NCBI GenBank assembly: GCA_038373865.1
Contig: JAXGGA010000034.1
Location: forward strand, 362,637 to 426,636
From: Uloborus plumipes
Lineage: Eukaryota > Arthropoda > Arachnida > Araneae > Uloboridae
Length of the DNA: 64,000 nucleotides
Direction of reading: 5' to 3'
Of the stretch, positions 46,253 to 58,185 are shown one piece after another; position 1 is the stretch's first letter; each line of letters starts with the position of its first letter. Position numbers and translations under genes: made by a program. The notes beneath the pieces are model-generated. The model saw nothing but the letters and a program-made list of their open reading frames with translations, was not told the DNA's origin and did not search any database.

Positions 46253-47465
46253 AGCCAGGTTCACACTAGCCCCAGACGGACGGAAAACGGCCCGGACACG
46301 GAGTGACGTCACCCGGGCCGGGAAAAACGGTTGTCAATTCACACTGCAGAAAATCTGTCACGGGCAGAAACTTAGTAACCAATCAAATCGCTTACTGTCG
46401 GCCTATCGGTGCTGTATTTATACATCAACTTCTTAAGCAGACAGCGTTATCAATTTGTAGCTAACATGAACTAATGATATTTTTATGATATTCGTATTAA
46501 TGCAAAAAACTGCAGCTTAATGGGGTTTTACACATGGCAATTCAGGATTAATAAGAGCAAGCAAATAGAACAAGCATTTGACTCTGTAAAATAAATAGCA
46601 AAAATTACGTCAAATTATTTCCGTAAATGATTCAAAACCAATGGTACGATGATCTCCAAAGTGAAATTAAAGAATAAGAGAATGCTTTTTTTTTTTTTAA
46701 CAGAGAGTGGTTTCAAAAATAAATTGTCAAGCTTTACTCATGAAGATTTTTGATACAGTAGTTTCACTTGACCCACTTTAAAATGTATTTGAGTTAATAG
46801 CAAAATTAATTTCTGATAAAATATAAATTTGATTTATTACTGAAAACTACTCCAGATAGCAAGATTTAACAATAATAAATTTTCTTCCAAGCAAAGTATT
46901 TTGATTTTACGAACATTGACTTATATTGTATAGTTTTGACCTAATTGTATGCAGTTCAGTCTTGATAACTTGAATATTCCTTTATTTCAATTTTTTTTTT
47001 TTGGGGGGGGGGGTCCTAAACATTCGAGAAGGCTGCGGGAACTTCCTATAACTCAAAGCTTTTAGACGGCTCTTGAGGGCTTCGAGCTATTGAGACTCGA
47101 CTGTTAAAAGCAGCTTTATTGCAAATGATAAAATCTATGCTGTTGCAGTACAAACTGCACAAAATAATCGATACACTTTCATGCTAAAAAAAAATCTTTT
47201 TTATTGCAGAAATTTCTGCTCAGTGCTTTCAACAACTAACAATGAATGAAAATGCTTCATATGTTTAGGTTAATAAATGTAATTGGGAATTAGTGAGAAA
47301 AACAAACATTGTAGGCTTAACACTGACCCCGCAACCAAAACCCTAAAAAGTGCTTTCGTACAAAAGTAAGTCGGGAAAATATGTTTCTCCTGTTGATTGT
47401 ACTCAGAGTTATGTCTGAAAGTTAAAAAATAGAATGAGAGTTATATATAAAAATAAAGTTATGTT

Positions 47466-47736
47466 TTATCTATAAGTACAAAAGATATTGATGCATCTGT
47501 CATACTGCTTGACAAGCTTCGCAGAGCAATCCAGGAAAAACTCAGCTATTCGCATGCGGAAGAAATATTTCACAGCTTGTTTGACATCAGCATTGCATTG
47601 ACCTCTCTCTGAATTTGTTTGACTGTAACACTCGCCTTCCGCCGAGATTCTTCTTCAAAGTTAGAAATAGATTGAAGTCACTCAATGGGAGATCAGACGG
47701 CGGCAGATTTAGCATGTCGCAAATGCTAAGGGCCTC
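47466..47736 (-). pseudogene. SETMAR-like mariner transposase C-terminus, copy 1
   Basis: Minus-strand frames read from LPPSDFNLFLTLKKNLGG-type sequence at about 47700 to LVKQYDRCINIFCTY near 47475, with a frameshift between them. See the copy 2 entry for details. Confidence 0.6.
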
Positions 47737-47802
47737 CAGGACTCTGGGGGCCCCGAAAAGAATTCACGGAAGTAGAATTTTATCTTCAACTCATCACACA
47801 TA

Positions 47803-49020
47803 CACTGAAGTGACAAAAGTCATGAGATACCTCTTAATATCGTGTCGGCCCTCCTTTTGCCCGGCGAAGTGCAACAACTCGACGTGGCATGGACTCAACA
47901 AGTCGTTGGAAGTCTTCTGCAGGAATATTGAGCCATGCTGTCTCGATAGACGTCCATAATTGTGAAAGCGTTGATGGGGCAGGATTTTGGGCACGAACAG
48001 ACCTCTCGATGGTGTCCCATAAATGCTCAATGGGATTCATGTCGGGCGATCTAGGTGGCCAAATCATTCGTTGGAATTGTCCAGAATTTTCTTCAAACCA
48101 ATTGCGAACAGTTGTGGCCCGGTGACATGGCGCATTGTCATCCATAAAAATCCCATCGTTGTTTGGGTACATGAAGTCCATGAATGGCTGCAAGTGATCT
48201 CCAAGTAGCTGCACATAAGCATTTCCAGTCAATGTTCGGTCCAGTCGCACTAGAGGACCAAGTCCATGCCATGAAAAAACAGCCCACACCATTACGGAGC
48301 CACCACCAGCTTGAACAGTGCCTTGCTGACAGTTTGGGTCCATGGCTTCGTGGGGTCTGCGCCACACTCGAACCCTACCATAGGCTCTTACCAGCTGAAA
48401 TCGTGACTCATCGGACCAGGCCACGGTTTTCCATTCATCTAGGGACCAACCGATATGCTCACGTGCCCACGAGAGTCGCTGCAAGCGATGTCGTTCTGTC
48501 AGTAAAGGCACTCGAGTCGGTCTTCTGCTGGAATAGCCCAAGAAATCCAAATTTCTCCGCACAGTTCTAGCAGACACGTCCATTGTACGTCCCACATTGA
48601 TTTCTACGGTGATTTGACGCAGTGTTGCTTGTCTGTTAGAATTTACGACTCTTTGCAGACGTCGCCGGTCTCGATCTTTAAGTGCAGGCGGTCGACCACT
48701 GCGCTGTCCATGGTGGGATGTTATGCCTGAAATTTCATACTCTTGGCACACTCTTGACACAGTGGATCTGGGAATGTTGAATTCTCTAACGATTTCCGAA
48801 ATGGCATGACCCATGCGTCTAGCTCCAACTAACATTCCGCGTTCAAAGTCTGTTAATTCACGTCGTGCGGTCATCATCACGTTAAAACCTCTTCACATGA
48901 ATAACTTGAACAGAAATGAAAGCTCTGTAAAAGCACTGCGCATTTATACCTGTTCTATGCGATGCTACTGCCATCTGAAAATTTGCATATTGCTATCCCA
49001 TGACTTTTGTCACTTCAGTG
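47803..49020 (-). mobile_element. Complete Tc1-like transposon in copy 1
   Basis: CACTGAAGTGACAAAAGTCA and its complement form the ends. TA flanks at 47801-47802 and 49021-49022. The sister copies keep the unoccupied site: copy 2 reads CACACATATGTAGACAATA near 52573-52591, and copy 3 has its complement near 56484-56502. Removing 47803-49020 and one TA restores that sequence exactly. The 1218-bp element contains one intact gene. Confidence 0.97.
47834..48880 (-). CDS. Tc1/mariner-family transposase, intact (348 aa)
   Basis: This is a cut-and-paste transposase for the surrounding element. Residues about 8-50 and 62-120 form the bipartite helix-turn-helix DNA-binding region, joined by a GRPP segment (62-65) like the family's AT-hook-like linker. 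Catalytic residues are D157 (WSDESRF), D248 (MDDNAPCH) and E285 (SPDMNPIEHLW). I count 36 residues between D248 and E285, so it falls in the DD36E spacing class rather than DD34E. The C-terminus (MPRRVVALRRAKGGPTRY) is typical and complete. There are no stops or frameshifts. The start is set by the first in-frame Met, with two further Mets right after it. It is GC-richer than its host unit, fitting a late insertion. Confidence 0.96.
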   Translation of the reverse strand: MMMTARRELTDFERGMLVGARRMGHAISEIVREFNIPRSTVSRVCQEYEISGITSHHGQRSGRPPALKDRDRRRLQRVVNSNRQATLRQITVEINVGRTMDVSARTVRRNLDFLGYSSRRPTRVPLLTERHRLQRLSWAREHIGWSLDEWKTVAWSDESRFQLVRAYGRVRVWRRPHEAMDPNCQQGTVQAGGGSVMVWAVFSWHGLGPLVRLDRTLTGNAYVQLLGDHLQPFMDFMYPNNDGIFMDDNAPCHRATTVRNWFEENSGQFQRMIWPPRSPDMNPIEHLWDTIERSVRAQNPAPSTLSQLWTSIETAWLNIPAEDFQRLVESMPRRVVALRRAKGGPTRY

Positions 49021-52000
49021 TATGTAGACAATATACAACAGGTCAAGTTTTCCCCCTAGAGTTTAAGAGAGTTTCAGATAACACATTCCGTATCCTCTTA
49101 TAAAAGACTTTTAATTTGTTATTCATGTGCTGAAATTTAAATTGAAAAAAAAAAAAAAAAAAAGCAACTTTCTAAAGAAATATTTTTTTTTTTTTTGACA
49201 TTTACTGTCAGGGATCAAATCTAGGGGGAGAGGGGATTTAGGGAACTATCCTTCTTTGAAACCCAGATACTTTCCTTTTTTGACAATAAAAAAGAGCTAA
49301 AACTAGCCTTATCACCCCTGCCCTTCCCCTTTTTTTCTTAACTATGCCATTGCCTACTTGAGGCAATGGTATCCTCATCTAATTCCTTTTTCCATTATAC
49401 TATTAAAAGTATTAAGTAAATTTTTAATTATGTCCATTTTAAATATTAGTTCACAAGTTATGGGACATAATTCTGTTTTTTTTTTTGCTAATAAATTCCT
49501 GCCACCAAAGAAAAAAACAGAAAATCTTGTGATAGACGAGAAAAAGTTACACTATCAAATCTGCCTTTTTTTTGCCAATATCCTCTCATAATTTGACAAC
49601 ATGCACATGTAATATGCGCTCACTCATTACGACATAAAAGGAAATTCAGTGAAAGAATTTAGTTGTTATCAAATTTCTTAACAAACAACTTCAACAAATT
49701 TTGTCATACATACGTAAAATCATTACATGCAGTCACGTCATTTCACAATTTTCCAGAACGGGAGGGGGGACAATGAATTTTTTCTCGATTTCATCTTACA
49801 GAAAAACATTATGGAAACAAAAAACTCAAAATCGCTGAATATTTTTCAGCAGTTTTTGCACAGATTTGACACTGGGAAATACTTAAAAAAACAAGATGCG
49901 AAATTAAAAACTGCACGTACATGGTACCTTGGATTATCTCTCGGAAAATATGGTAAAACACTTTGTTTACAAAAATTCGAGATTTTTTTTCTTTAAAAAT
50001 TTTAGGGTTTTCTCTCACAATGAAGAAACAGACTGCAGCCTTTCACATAAAATGAAACAAATCTTGCTATTTTGACTACCAGGATTCTGTTTGTTACATT
50101 TTATACATTTTGTCACCAACCATTTGAAGTTCATTGCTGAACTCAAGTCAGGAACTCTCCAACCTTACTTCTTGTTAATCACAAGTAGTGAAAAACAAAG
50201 ATAATAAGAAACATTCAGTGTTCATAAAGCTATAAAAGAGCAAGAAATTTTATCCTTAGAATTTTAACACATTTAAATTCAAAATATGACGGGATGGAAA
50301 CTTACTATATCGAATGTAAATAAATGTACAGCAACTTACCTGAATGCATCATATTTAAACCACCATTGTCTTCTTTTAAGGGAGTCCTGAAAGCTAATCT
50401 AATCTAAAGCTAGAAGAAACTCTAGTCAATCGAAAAGAGTAGCCATCGGGAACTGTTCCCTTTTTTTCATTTTTCCACCATCTTCCTTCTAAAATATACA
50501 TATATATATTCGGTATTATATAAATTCAGATGTAGAGAAGCTTGAAGATGATGTGTTGACAATATATTTAATTGCTAACAGGTTCCATATGATACAAAAA
50601 ATAGCTCAGTACTTCAGAAAAATATCTTTTTTGAAAAATGACCACCGACACTTAAAATATAGAACAAGAGCGAAATTCTGAAAATGCTAACGAAGCAAGT
50701 GGCAAAACATGTACAAGTTTTACATTCGTTTCATATTTTATTGTGCTTGTCGTTTGAATATTCGATTACACTAGATCAAACTTTTTCTTCATATTCTATA
50801 GGTTTGAATTTTCACTGAAAATAATTAATATCACAACATGATCAAGAGACAACTTTTGCACTAACCTACCTTAAAAACGAGATAAACATTGGCCTCCATT
50901 ACTTACCGAAGCGATCTTTACCTGCTAGACTGTGATTGGCCAAATGAAAGCATCCGTTTCACCCGGGCCCGTGCATTATTCAACCAGTTGAAAGCCAGGT
51001 TCACACTGGCCCCGGACGGACGGAAAACGGCCCGGACACGGAGTGACGTCACCCGGGCCGGGAAAAACGGTTGTCAATTCACACTGCAGAAAATCTGTCA
51101 CGGGCAGAAACTTTGTAACCAATCAAATCGCTTACTGTCGGCCTATCGGTGCTGTATTTAGACATCAACTTCTTAAGCAGACAGCGTTATCAATTTGTAG
51201 CTAACATGAACTAATGATATTTTTATGATATTCGTATAAATGCAAAAAACTGCAGCTTAATGGGATTTTACACATGCCAATATTTCTACATTTCCGAAGA
51301 TATATTAAACGATTTAAATTTCAGGATTAATAAGAGCAAGCAAATAGAAAAAGTATTTGACTCGGTAAAATATATAGCAAAAATTTCGTCAAATTATGTC
51401 CGTAAATGATTCAAAACCGATGGTACGATGATCTCCAAAGTGAAATTAAAGAATAAGAGAATGCTTATTTTTTTTTTAACAGAGAGTGGTTTCAAAAATA
51501 AATAGTCAAGCTTTGCTCATGGTGATTTTTGATACAGTAGTTTCACTTGACTCACTTTAAAATGTATTTGAGTTTATAGCAAAATGAATTTCTGATAAAA
51601 TATAAATTTGATTTATTACTGAAAACTACTCCAGATAGCAAGATTTAACAATAATAAAATTTCTTCCAAGCAAAATATTTTGATTTTACGAACAATTGAC
51701 TTATATTGTATAGTTTTGACCTAATTGTATGCAGTTCAGTCTTGATAACTTGAACATTCCTTTATTTCCTTTTTTGGGTCCTAAACATTCGAGAAGGCTG
51801 CGGGAACTTCCTATAACTCAAAGCTTTTAGGCGGCTCTTGAGGGCTTCGAGCTATTGAGACTCGACTGTTACAAGCAGCTTTATTGCAAATGATAAAATC
51901 TATGCTGTCGCAGTACAAACTGTACAAAATAATCGATACACTTTCATGCTAAAAAATAATCTTTTTTATTGCAGAAATTTCTGCTCAGTGCTTTCAACAA

Positions 52001-52225
52001 CTAACAATGAATGAAAATGCTTCATATGTTTAGGTTAATAAATGTAATTAGGGAAATAGTGAGGAAAACAAACATTGTAGGCTTAACACTGACCCCGAAA
52101 CCAAAACCCTAAAAAGTGCTTTTGTACAAAAGAAAGTCAGGAAAATATGTTTCTCCGGTTGATTGTGCTCAGAGTTATGAATGAAAGTTAAAAAATAGAA
52201 TGAGAGTTATAGATAAAACATAACT

Positions 52226-52515
52226 TTATTTTTTCATATAAGTACAAAAGATATTGATGCATTTGTCATACTGCTTGACAAGCTTCGCAGAGCAATCCAG
52301 GAAAAACTCAACTATTCGCATGCGGAAGAAATATTTCACAGCTTGTTTGACATCAGCATTGCATTGACCTCTCTCTCTGAATTTGTTTGCACAACATTCG
52401 GAGACAACACTCGCATTCCGCCGAGATTCTTCTTCAAAGTTAGAAATAGATTGAAGTCACTCGATGGGAGATCAGACAGCAGCAGATTTAGCATGTCGCA
52501 AATGCTAAGGGCCTC
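52226..52515 (-). pseudogene. SETMAR-like mariner transposase C-terminus, copy 2
   Basis: One minus-strand frame shows SDLPSSDFNLFLTLKKNLGG, matching the mariner block PDLAPSDxxLFxxLKxxLGG around the third catalytic Asp. After a frameshift near 52345, another frame continues as VKYFFRMRIVEFFLDCSAKL and VKQYDKCINIFCTYMKK, then stops at 52226-52228. This matches the conserved end of SETMAR-type mariner proteins (..ADFY..GI.KLV.RYDKCL). The N-terminal two thirds are not visible, so the relic predates or was captured by the 3.5-kb unit. It is present at the same place in all three copies. Confidence 0.7.
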
Positions 52516-54538
52516 CACGACTCTGGGGGAACCGAAAAGAATTCACGGAAGTAGAATTTTATCTTCAACTCATCACACATATGTAGACAATATACAACAG
52601 ATCAAGTTTTCCCCCTAGAGTTTAAAAGAGTTTCAGATAACACATTCCGTACCCTCTTATAAAAGACTTTTAATTTGTTATTCATGTGCTGAAATTTAAA
52701 TTGAAAAAAAAAGCAACTTTCTAAAGAAATATTTCTTTTTTTTTTTTTTGACATTTACTGTCAGGGATCAAATCTAGGGGGAGAGGGGATTTAGGGAACT
52801 ATCCTCCTTCGAAACTCAGATACTTTCCTTTTTTGACAATAAAAAAGAGCTAAAACTAGCCTTATCAGCCCTGCCATTCCCATTTTTTTCTTAACTATGC
52901 CATTGCCTACTTGAGGCAATGGTATCCTCATCTAATTCCTTTTTCCATTATACTATTAAAAGTATTAAGTAAATTTTTAATTATGTCCATTTTAAATATT
53001 AGTTCACAAGTTATGGGACATAATTCTGTTTTTTTTTTTTTTTTTTGCTAATAAATTCCTGCCACCAAAGAAAAAAACAGAAAATCTTGTGAATAGACGA
53101 GAAAAAGTTACACTATCAAATCTGCCTTTTTTTTTGCCAATATCCTCTCATAATTTGACAACATGCACATGTAATATGCGCTCACTCATTACGACATAAA
53201 AAGGAAATTCAGTGAAAGAATTTAGTTGTTATCAAATTTCTTAACAAACAACTTCAACAAATTTTGTCATACATACGTAAAATCATTACATGCAGTCACG
53301 TCATTTCACAATTTTCCAGAACGGGAGGGGGGACAATGAGTTTTTTCTCGATTTCATCTTACAGAAAAACATTATGGAAACAAAAAAGTCTCAAAATCGC
53401 TGAATTTTTTTCAGCAGTTTTTGCACAGATTTGACACTGGGAAATACTTAAAAAAACAAGATGCGAAATTAAAAACTGCACGTACATGGTACCTTGGATT
53501 ACCTCTCGGAAAATATGGTAAAACACTTTGTTCACAAAAATTCGAGATTTTTTTTCTTTAAAAATTTTAGGGTTTTCTCTCACAATGAAGAAACAGACTG
53601 CAGCCTTTCTCATAAAATGAAACAAATCTTGCTATTTTGACTACCAGGATTCTGTTTGTTACATTTTATACATTTTGTCACCAACCATTTGAAGTTCATT
53701 GCTGAACTCAAGTCAGGAACTCTCCAACCTTACTTCTTGTTAATCACAAGTAGTGAAAAACAAAGATAATAAGAAACATTCAATGTTCATAAAGCTATAA
53801 AAGAGCAAGAACTTTTATCCTTAGAATTTTAACACATTTAAATTCAAAATATGACGGGATGGAAACTTACTATATCGAATGTAAATAAATGTACAGCAAC
53901 TTACCTGAATGCATCATATTTAAACCACCATTGTCTTCTTTTAAGGGAGTCCTGAAAGCTAATCTAATCTAAAGCTAGAAGAAACTCTAGTCAATTGAAA
54001 AGAGTAGCCATCGGGAACTGTTCCCTTTTTTTCATTTTTCCACCATCTTCCTTCTAAAATATACATATATATATTCGGTATTATATAAATTCAGATGTAG
54101 AGAAGCTTGAAGATGATGTGTTGACTATATTTAATTGCTGTCAGGTTCCATATGATACAAAAAATAGCTCAGTACTTCAGAAAAATATCTTTTTTGAAAA
54201 ATGACCACCGACACTTAAAATATAGAACAAGAGCGAAATTCTGAAAATGCTAACGAAGCAAGTGGCAAAACATGTACAAGTTTTACATTCGTTTCATATT
54301 TTATTGTTCTTGTCGTTTGAATATTCGATTACACAAGATCAAACTTTTTCTTCAAATTCTATATGTTTGAATTTTCACTGAAAATAATTAATATCACAAC
54401 ATGATCAAGAGACAACTTTTGCACTAACCTACCTAAGAACGAGATAAACATTGGCCTCCATTACTTACCGAAGCGATCTTTACATGCTAGACTGTGATTG
54501 GCCAAATGAAAGCATCCGTTTCACCCGGGCCCGTGCAT

Positions 54539-54556
54539 TATTCAACTAGTTGAATA
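54539..54556. repeat. 18-bp perfect palindrome at the copy 2/copy 3 junction
   Basis: TATTCAACTAGTTGAATA equals its own complement. In copies 1 and 3 the unit body breaks at or next to this sequence. Confidence 0.85.
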
Positions 54557-54660
54557 GTGCCCGGTACCGTTTCCTCCGGACCATCTCCATGGCAACGAGG
54601 AGACGCCACCGTTTTTCCGGGCCGTTTTCTGTCCGTCCGGGGCTAGTGTGAACCCGGCTT

Positions 54661-57600
54661 AATGCACGGGCCCGGGTGAAACGGATGCTTTCATTTGGCC
54701 AATCACAGTCTAGCATGTAAAGATCGCTTCGGTAAGTAATGGAGGCCAATGTTTATCTGTTCTTAGGAAGGTTAGTGCAAAAGATGTCTCTTGATCATGT
54801 TGTGATATTAATTACTTTCAGTGAAAATTCAAACATATAGAATTTGAAGAAAAAGTTTGATCTAGTATAAACGAATATTCAAACGACAAGCACAATAAAA
54901 TATGAAACGAATGTAAAACTTGTACATGTTTTGCCACTTGCTTCGTTAGCATTTTCAGAATTTCGCTCTTGTTCTATATTGTAAGTGTAGGTGGTCATTT
55001 TTCAAAAAAGATATTTTTCTGAAGTACTGGAAGGAAGATGGTGGAAAAATGAAAAAAAGGGAACAGTTCCCGATGGCTACTCTTTTCAATTGACTAGAGT
55101 TTCTTCTAGCTTTAGATTAGATTAGCTTTCAGGACTCCCTTAAAAGAAGACAATGGTGATATAAATACGCATTCAGGTAAGCTGCTGTACATTTATTTAC
55201 ATTCGATATAGTAAGTTTCCATCCCGTCATATTTTGAATTTAAATGTGTTAAAATTCTAAGGATAAAAGTTCTTGCTCTTTTATAGCTTTATGAACATTG
55301 AATGTTTCTTATCTTTGTTTTTCACTACTTGTGATTAACAAAAAGTAAGGTTGGAGAGTTCCTGACTTGAGTTCAGCAATGAACTTCAAATGGTTGGTGA
55401 CAAAATGTATAAAATGTAACAAACAGAATCCTGGTAGTCAAAATAGCAAGATTTGTTTCATTTTATGAGAAAGGCTGCAGTCTCTTTCTTCATTGTGAGA
55501 GAAAACCCTAAAATTTTTAAAGAAAAAAATCTCGAATTTTGGCGAACAAAGTGTTTTACCATATTTTAAGAGAGGTAATCCAAGGTACCATTGTACGTGC
55601 AGTTTTTAATTTCGCATCTTGGTTTTAAGTATTTACCAAATGTCAAATCTGTGCGAAAACTGCTGAAAAAAATTCAGCGATTTTGTGAACATTTTTTGTT
55701 TCCATAATGTTTTTCTGTAAGATAAAATCGAAAAAAAGAACACATTGTCCCCCCTTCCCGCTCTAGAAAATTGTGAAATGACGTGACTGCATGTAATGAT
55801 TTTACGTATGTATGACAAAATTTGTTGAAATTGTTTGTTAAGAAATTTGATAACTAAATTCTTTCACTGAATTTCCTTTTTATGTCGTAATGAGTGAGCG
55901 CATATTACATGTGCATGTTGTCAAACTATGAGAGGATATTGGCAAAAAAAAGGCAGATTTGATAGTGTAACTTTTTCTCGTCTATCACAAGATTTTCTGT
56001 TTTTTTCTTTGGCGGCAGGAATTTATTAGCAAAAAAAAAAAAAAACAGAATTATGTCCCATAACTTGTAAACTAATATTTAAAATGGACATAATTAAAAA
56101 TTTACTTAATACTTTTAATAGTATAATGGGAAAAGGAATTAGATGAGGATACCATTGCCTCAAGTAGGCAATGGCATAGTTAAGAAAAAAATGGGAAGGG
56201 CAGGGCTGATAAAGCTAGTTTTAGCTCTTTTTTATTGTCAAAAAAGGAACGTATCTGAGTTTCGAAGGAGGATAGTTCCCTAAATCCCCTCTCCCCCTAG
56301 ATTTGATCCCTGACAGTAAATGTCAAAAAAAAAAAAAAGAAATATTTCTTTAGAAAGTTGCTTTTTTTTCAATTTAAATTTCAGCACATGAATAACAAAT
56401 TAAAAGTATTTTATAAGAGGGTACGGAATGTGTTATATGAAACTCTTTTAAACTCTAGGGGGAAACTTGATCTGTTGTATATTGTCTACATATGTGTGAT
56501 GAGTTGAAGATAAATTTCTACTTCCGTGAATTCTTTTCGGTTCCCCCAGAGTCGTGGAGGCCCTTAGCATTTACGACATGCTAAATCTGCTGATGTCTGA
56601 TCTCCCATCGAGTGACTTCAATGTCTATTTCTAACTTTGAAGAAGAATCTCGGCGGAATGCGAGTGTTGTCTCTGAATGTTGTGCAAACGAATTCAGAGA
56701 GAGAGAGGTCAATGCAATGCTGATGTCAAACAAGCTGTGAAATATTTTTTCCGCATGCAAATAGTTGAGTTTTTCCTGGATTGCTCTGCGAAGCTTGTCA
56801 AGCAGTATGACAAATGCATCAATATCTTTTGTACTTATATGAAAAAATAAAGTTATGTTTTATCTATAACTCATTCTATTTTTTAACTTTCATTCATAAC
56901 TCTGAGCACAATCAACCGGAGAAACAAATTTTCCTGACTTTCTTTTGTACAAAAGCACTTTTTAGAGTTTTGGTTTCGGGGTCAGTGTTAAGCCTACAAT
57001 GTTTGTTTTCTTCACTATTTCTCTAATTACGTTTATTAACCTAAACATATGAAGCATTTTCACTCATTGTTAGTTGTTGAAAGCACTGAGCAGAAATTTC
57101 TGCAATAAAAAAGATTTTTTTTAGCATGAAAATGTATCGATTATTTTGTACAGTTTGTACTGCAACAGCATAGATTTTATCATTTGCAATAAAGCTGCTT
57201 GTAACTGTCGAATTTCAATAGCTCGAAGCCCTCAAGAGCCGCCTAAAAGCTTTGAGTTATAGGAAGTTCCCGCAGCTTTCTTGAACGTTTAGGACCCAAA
57301 AATGGAAATAAAGGAATGTTCAAGTTATCAAGACTGAACTGCATACAATTAGGTCAAAACTATACAATATAAGTCAATTGTTCGTAAAATCAAAATATTT
57401 TGCTTGGAAGAAAATTTATTATTGTTAAATCTTGCTATCTGGAGTAGTTTTCAGTAATAAATCAAATTTATATTTTATCAGAAATTCATTTTGCTATAAA
57501 CTCAAATACATTTTAAAGTGAGTCAAGTGAAACTACTGTATCAAAAATCACCATGAGCAAAGCTTAACTATTTATTTTTGAAACCACTCTCTGTTAAAAA

Positions 57601-58080
57601 TAAATAAGCATTCTCTTATTCTTTAATTTCACTTTGGAGATCATCTTACCATCGGTTTTGAATCATTTACGGACATAATTTGTAAAATATATAGCAAAAA
57701 TTTCGTCAAAGTCAAATGCTTTTTCTATTTGCTTGCTCTTATTAATCCTGAAATTTAAATCGTTTAATATATCTTCGGAAATGTAGAAATATTGCCATGT
57801 GTAAAACCCCATTAAGCTGCATTTTTTTGCATTTATACGAACATCATAAAAATATCATTAGTTCATGTTAGCTACAAATTGATAATGCTGTCTGCTTAAG
57901 AAGTTGATGTCTACATACAGCACCGATAGGCCTACAGTAAGCGATTTGATTGGGTACAAAGTTTCTGCCCGTGACAGATTTTCTGCAGTGTGAATTGACA
58001 ACCGTTTTTCCCGGCCCGGGTGACGTCACTCCGTGTCCGGGCCGTTTTCCGTCCGTCCGGGGCTAGTGTGAACCTGGCTT
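54661..58080 (-). mobile_element. Large repeat unit, copy 3 (inverted)
   Basis: Reverse complement of copy 2 from TAATGCACGGGCCCGGG to the left terminus AACCTGGCTT. It lacks the right terminal section of about 115 bases, being joined instead directly to the right end of copy 2. It has more substitutions and small indels than copies 1 and 2 have from each other. It lacks the Tc1 insertion. Confidence 0.85.
56557..56850 (+). pseudogene. SETMAR-like mariner transposase C-terminus, copy 3
   Basis: Plus-strand counterpart of the copy 2 relic, ending LVKQYDKCINIFCTYMKK and a stop at 56848-56850, with extra indels (for example near 56590). Confidence 0.6.
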
Positions 58081-58185
58081 AATGCCCGGTACTGTTTCCT
58101 CCGGACCATCTCCATGGCAACGAGGAGACGCCACCGTTTTTCCGGGCCGTTTTCTGCCCGTCCGGGGCTAGTGTGAACCCGGCTT
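58081..58185 (+). mobile_element. Orphan right terminus of the large repeat unit
   Basis: Nearly identical to 54554-54660 (TGCCCGGTAC onward through CCATGGCAACGAGGAGACG to GTGTGAACCCGGCTT). It follows the inverted left end of copy 3. It is most simply the displaced right end of copy 1, which would make 50991-58080 an insertion into copy 1. Confidence 0.75.

Larger units (their letters stand above)
46253..50990 (+). mobile_element. Large repeat unit, copy 1 (carries a Tc1 insertion)
   Basis: It starts with the GC-rich terminus GCCAGGTTCACACTAG, followed by CGGACGGAAAACGGCCCGG. It is about 97 percent identical by eye to copy 2. Without the 1.2-kb Tc1 at 47803-49020 it is about 3.5 kb. It lacks a 41-bp segment near 46541 that copies 2 and 3 retain. 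Its body ends at GCATTATTCAACCAGTTGAA. The matching right terminus may be the orphan at 58081-58185. The mirrored GGTTCACACTAG ends resemble PIF/Harbinger-type termini, but superfamily is inference. Confidence 0.85.
50991..54660 (+). mobile_element. Large repeat unit, copy 2 (full length, uninterrupted)
   Basis: It runs from AGCCAGGTTCACACTGG to the right terminus complement AGCCGGGTTCACACTAG. The two termini match over about 40 bases and enclose 3670 bp. It is directly repeated with copy 1 and inverted relative to copy 3. The right terminal section includes the 18-bp palindrome TATTCAACTAGTTGAATA (54539-54556). The only coding trace is the mariner-like relic at 52226-52515. Confidence 0.88.
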
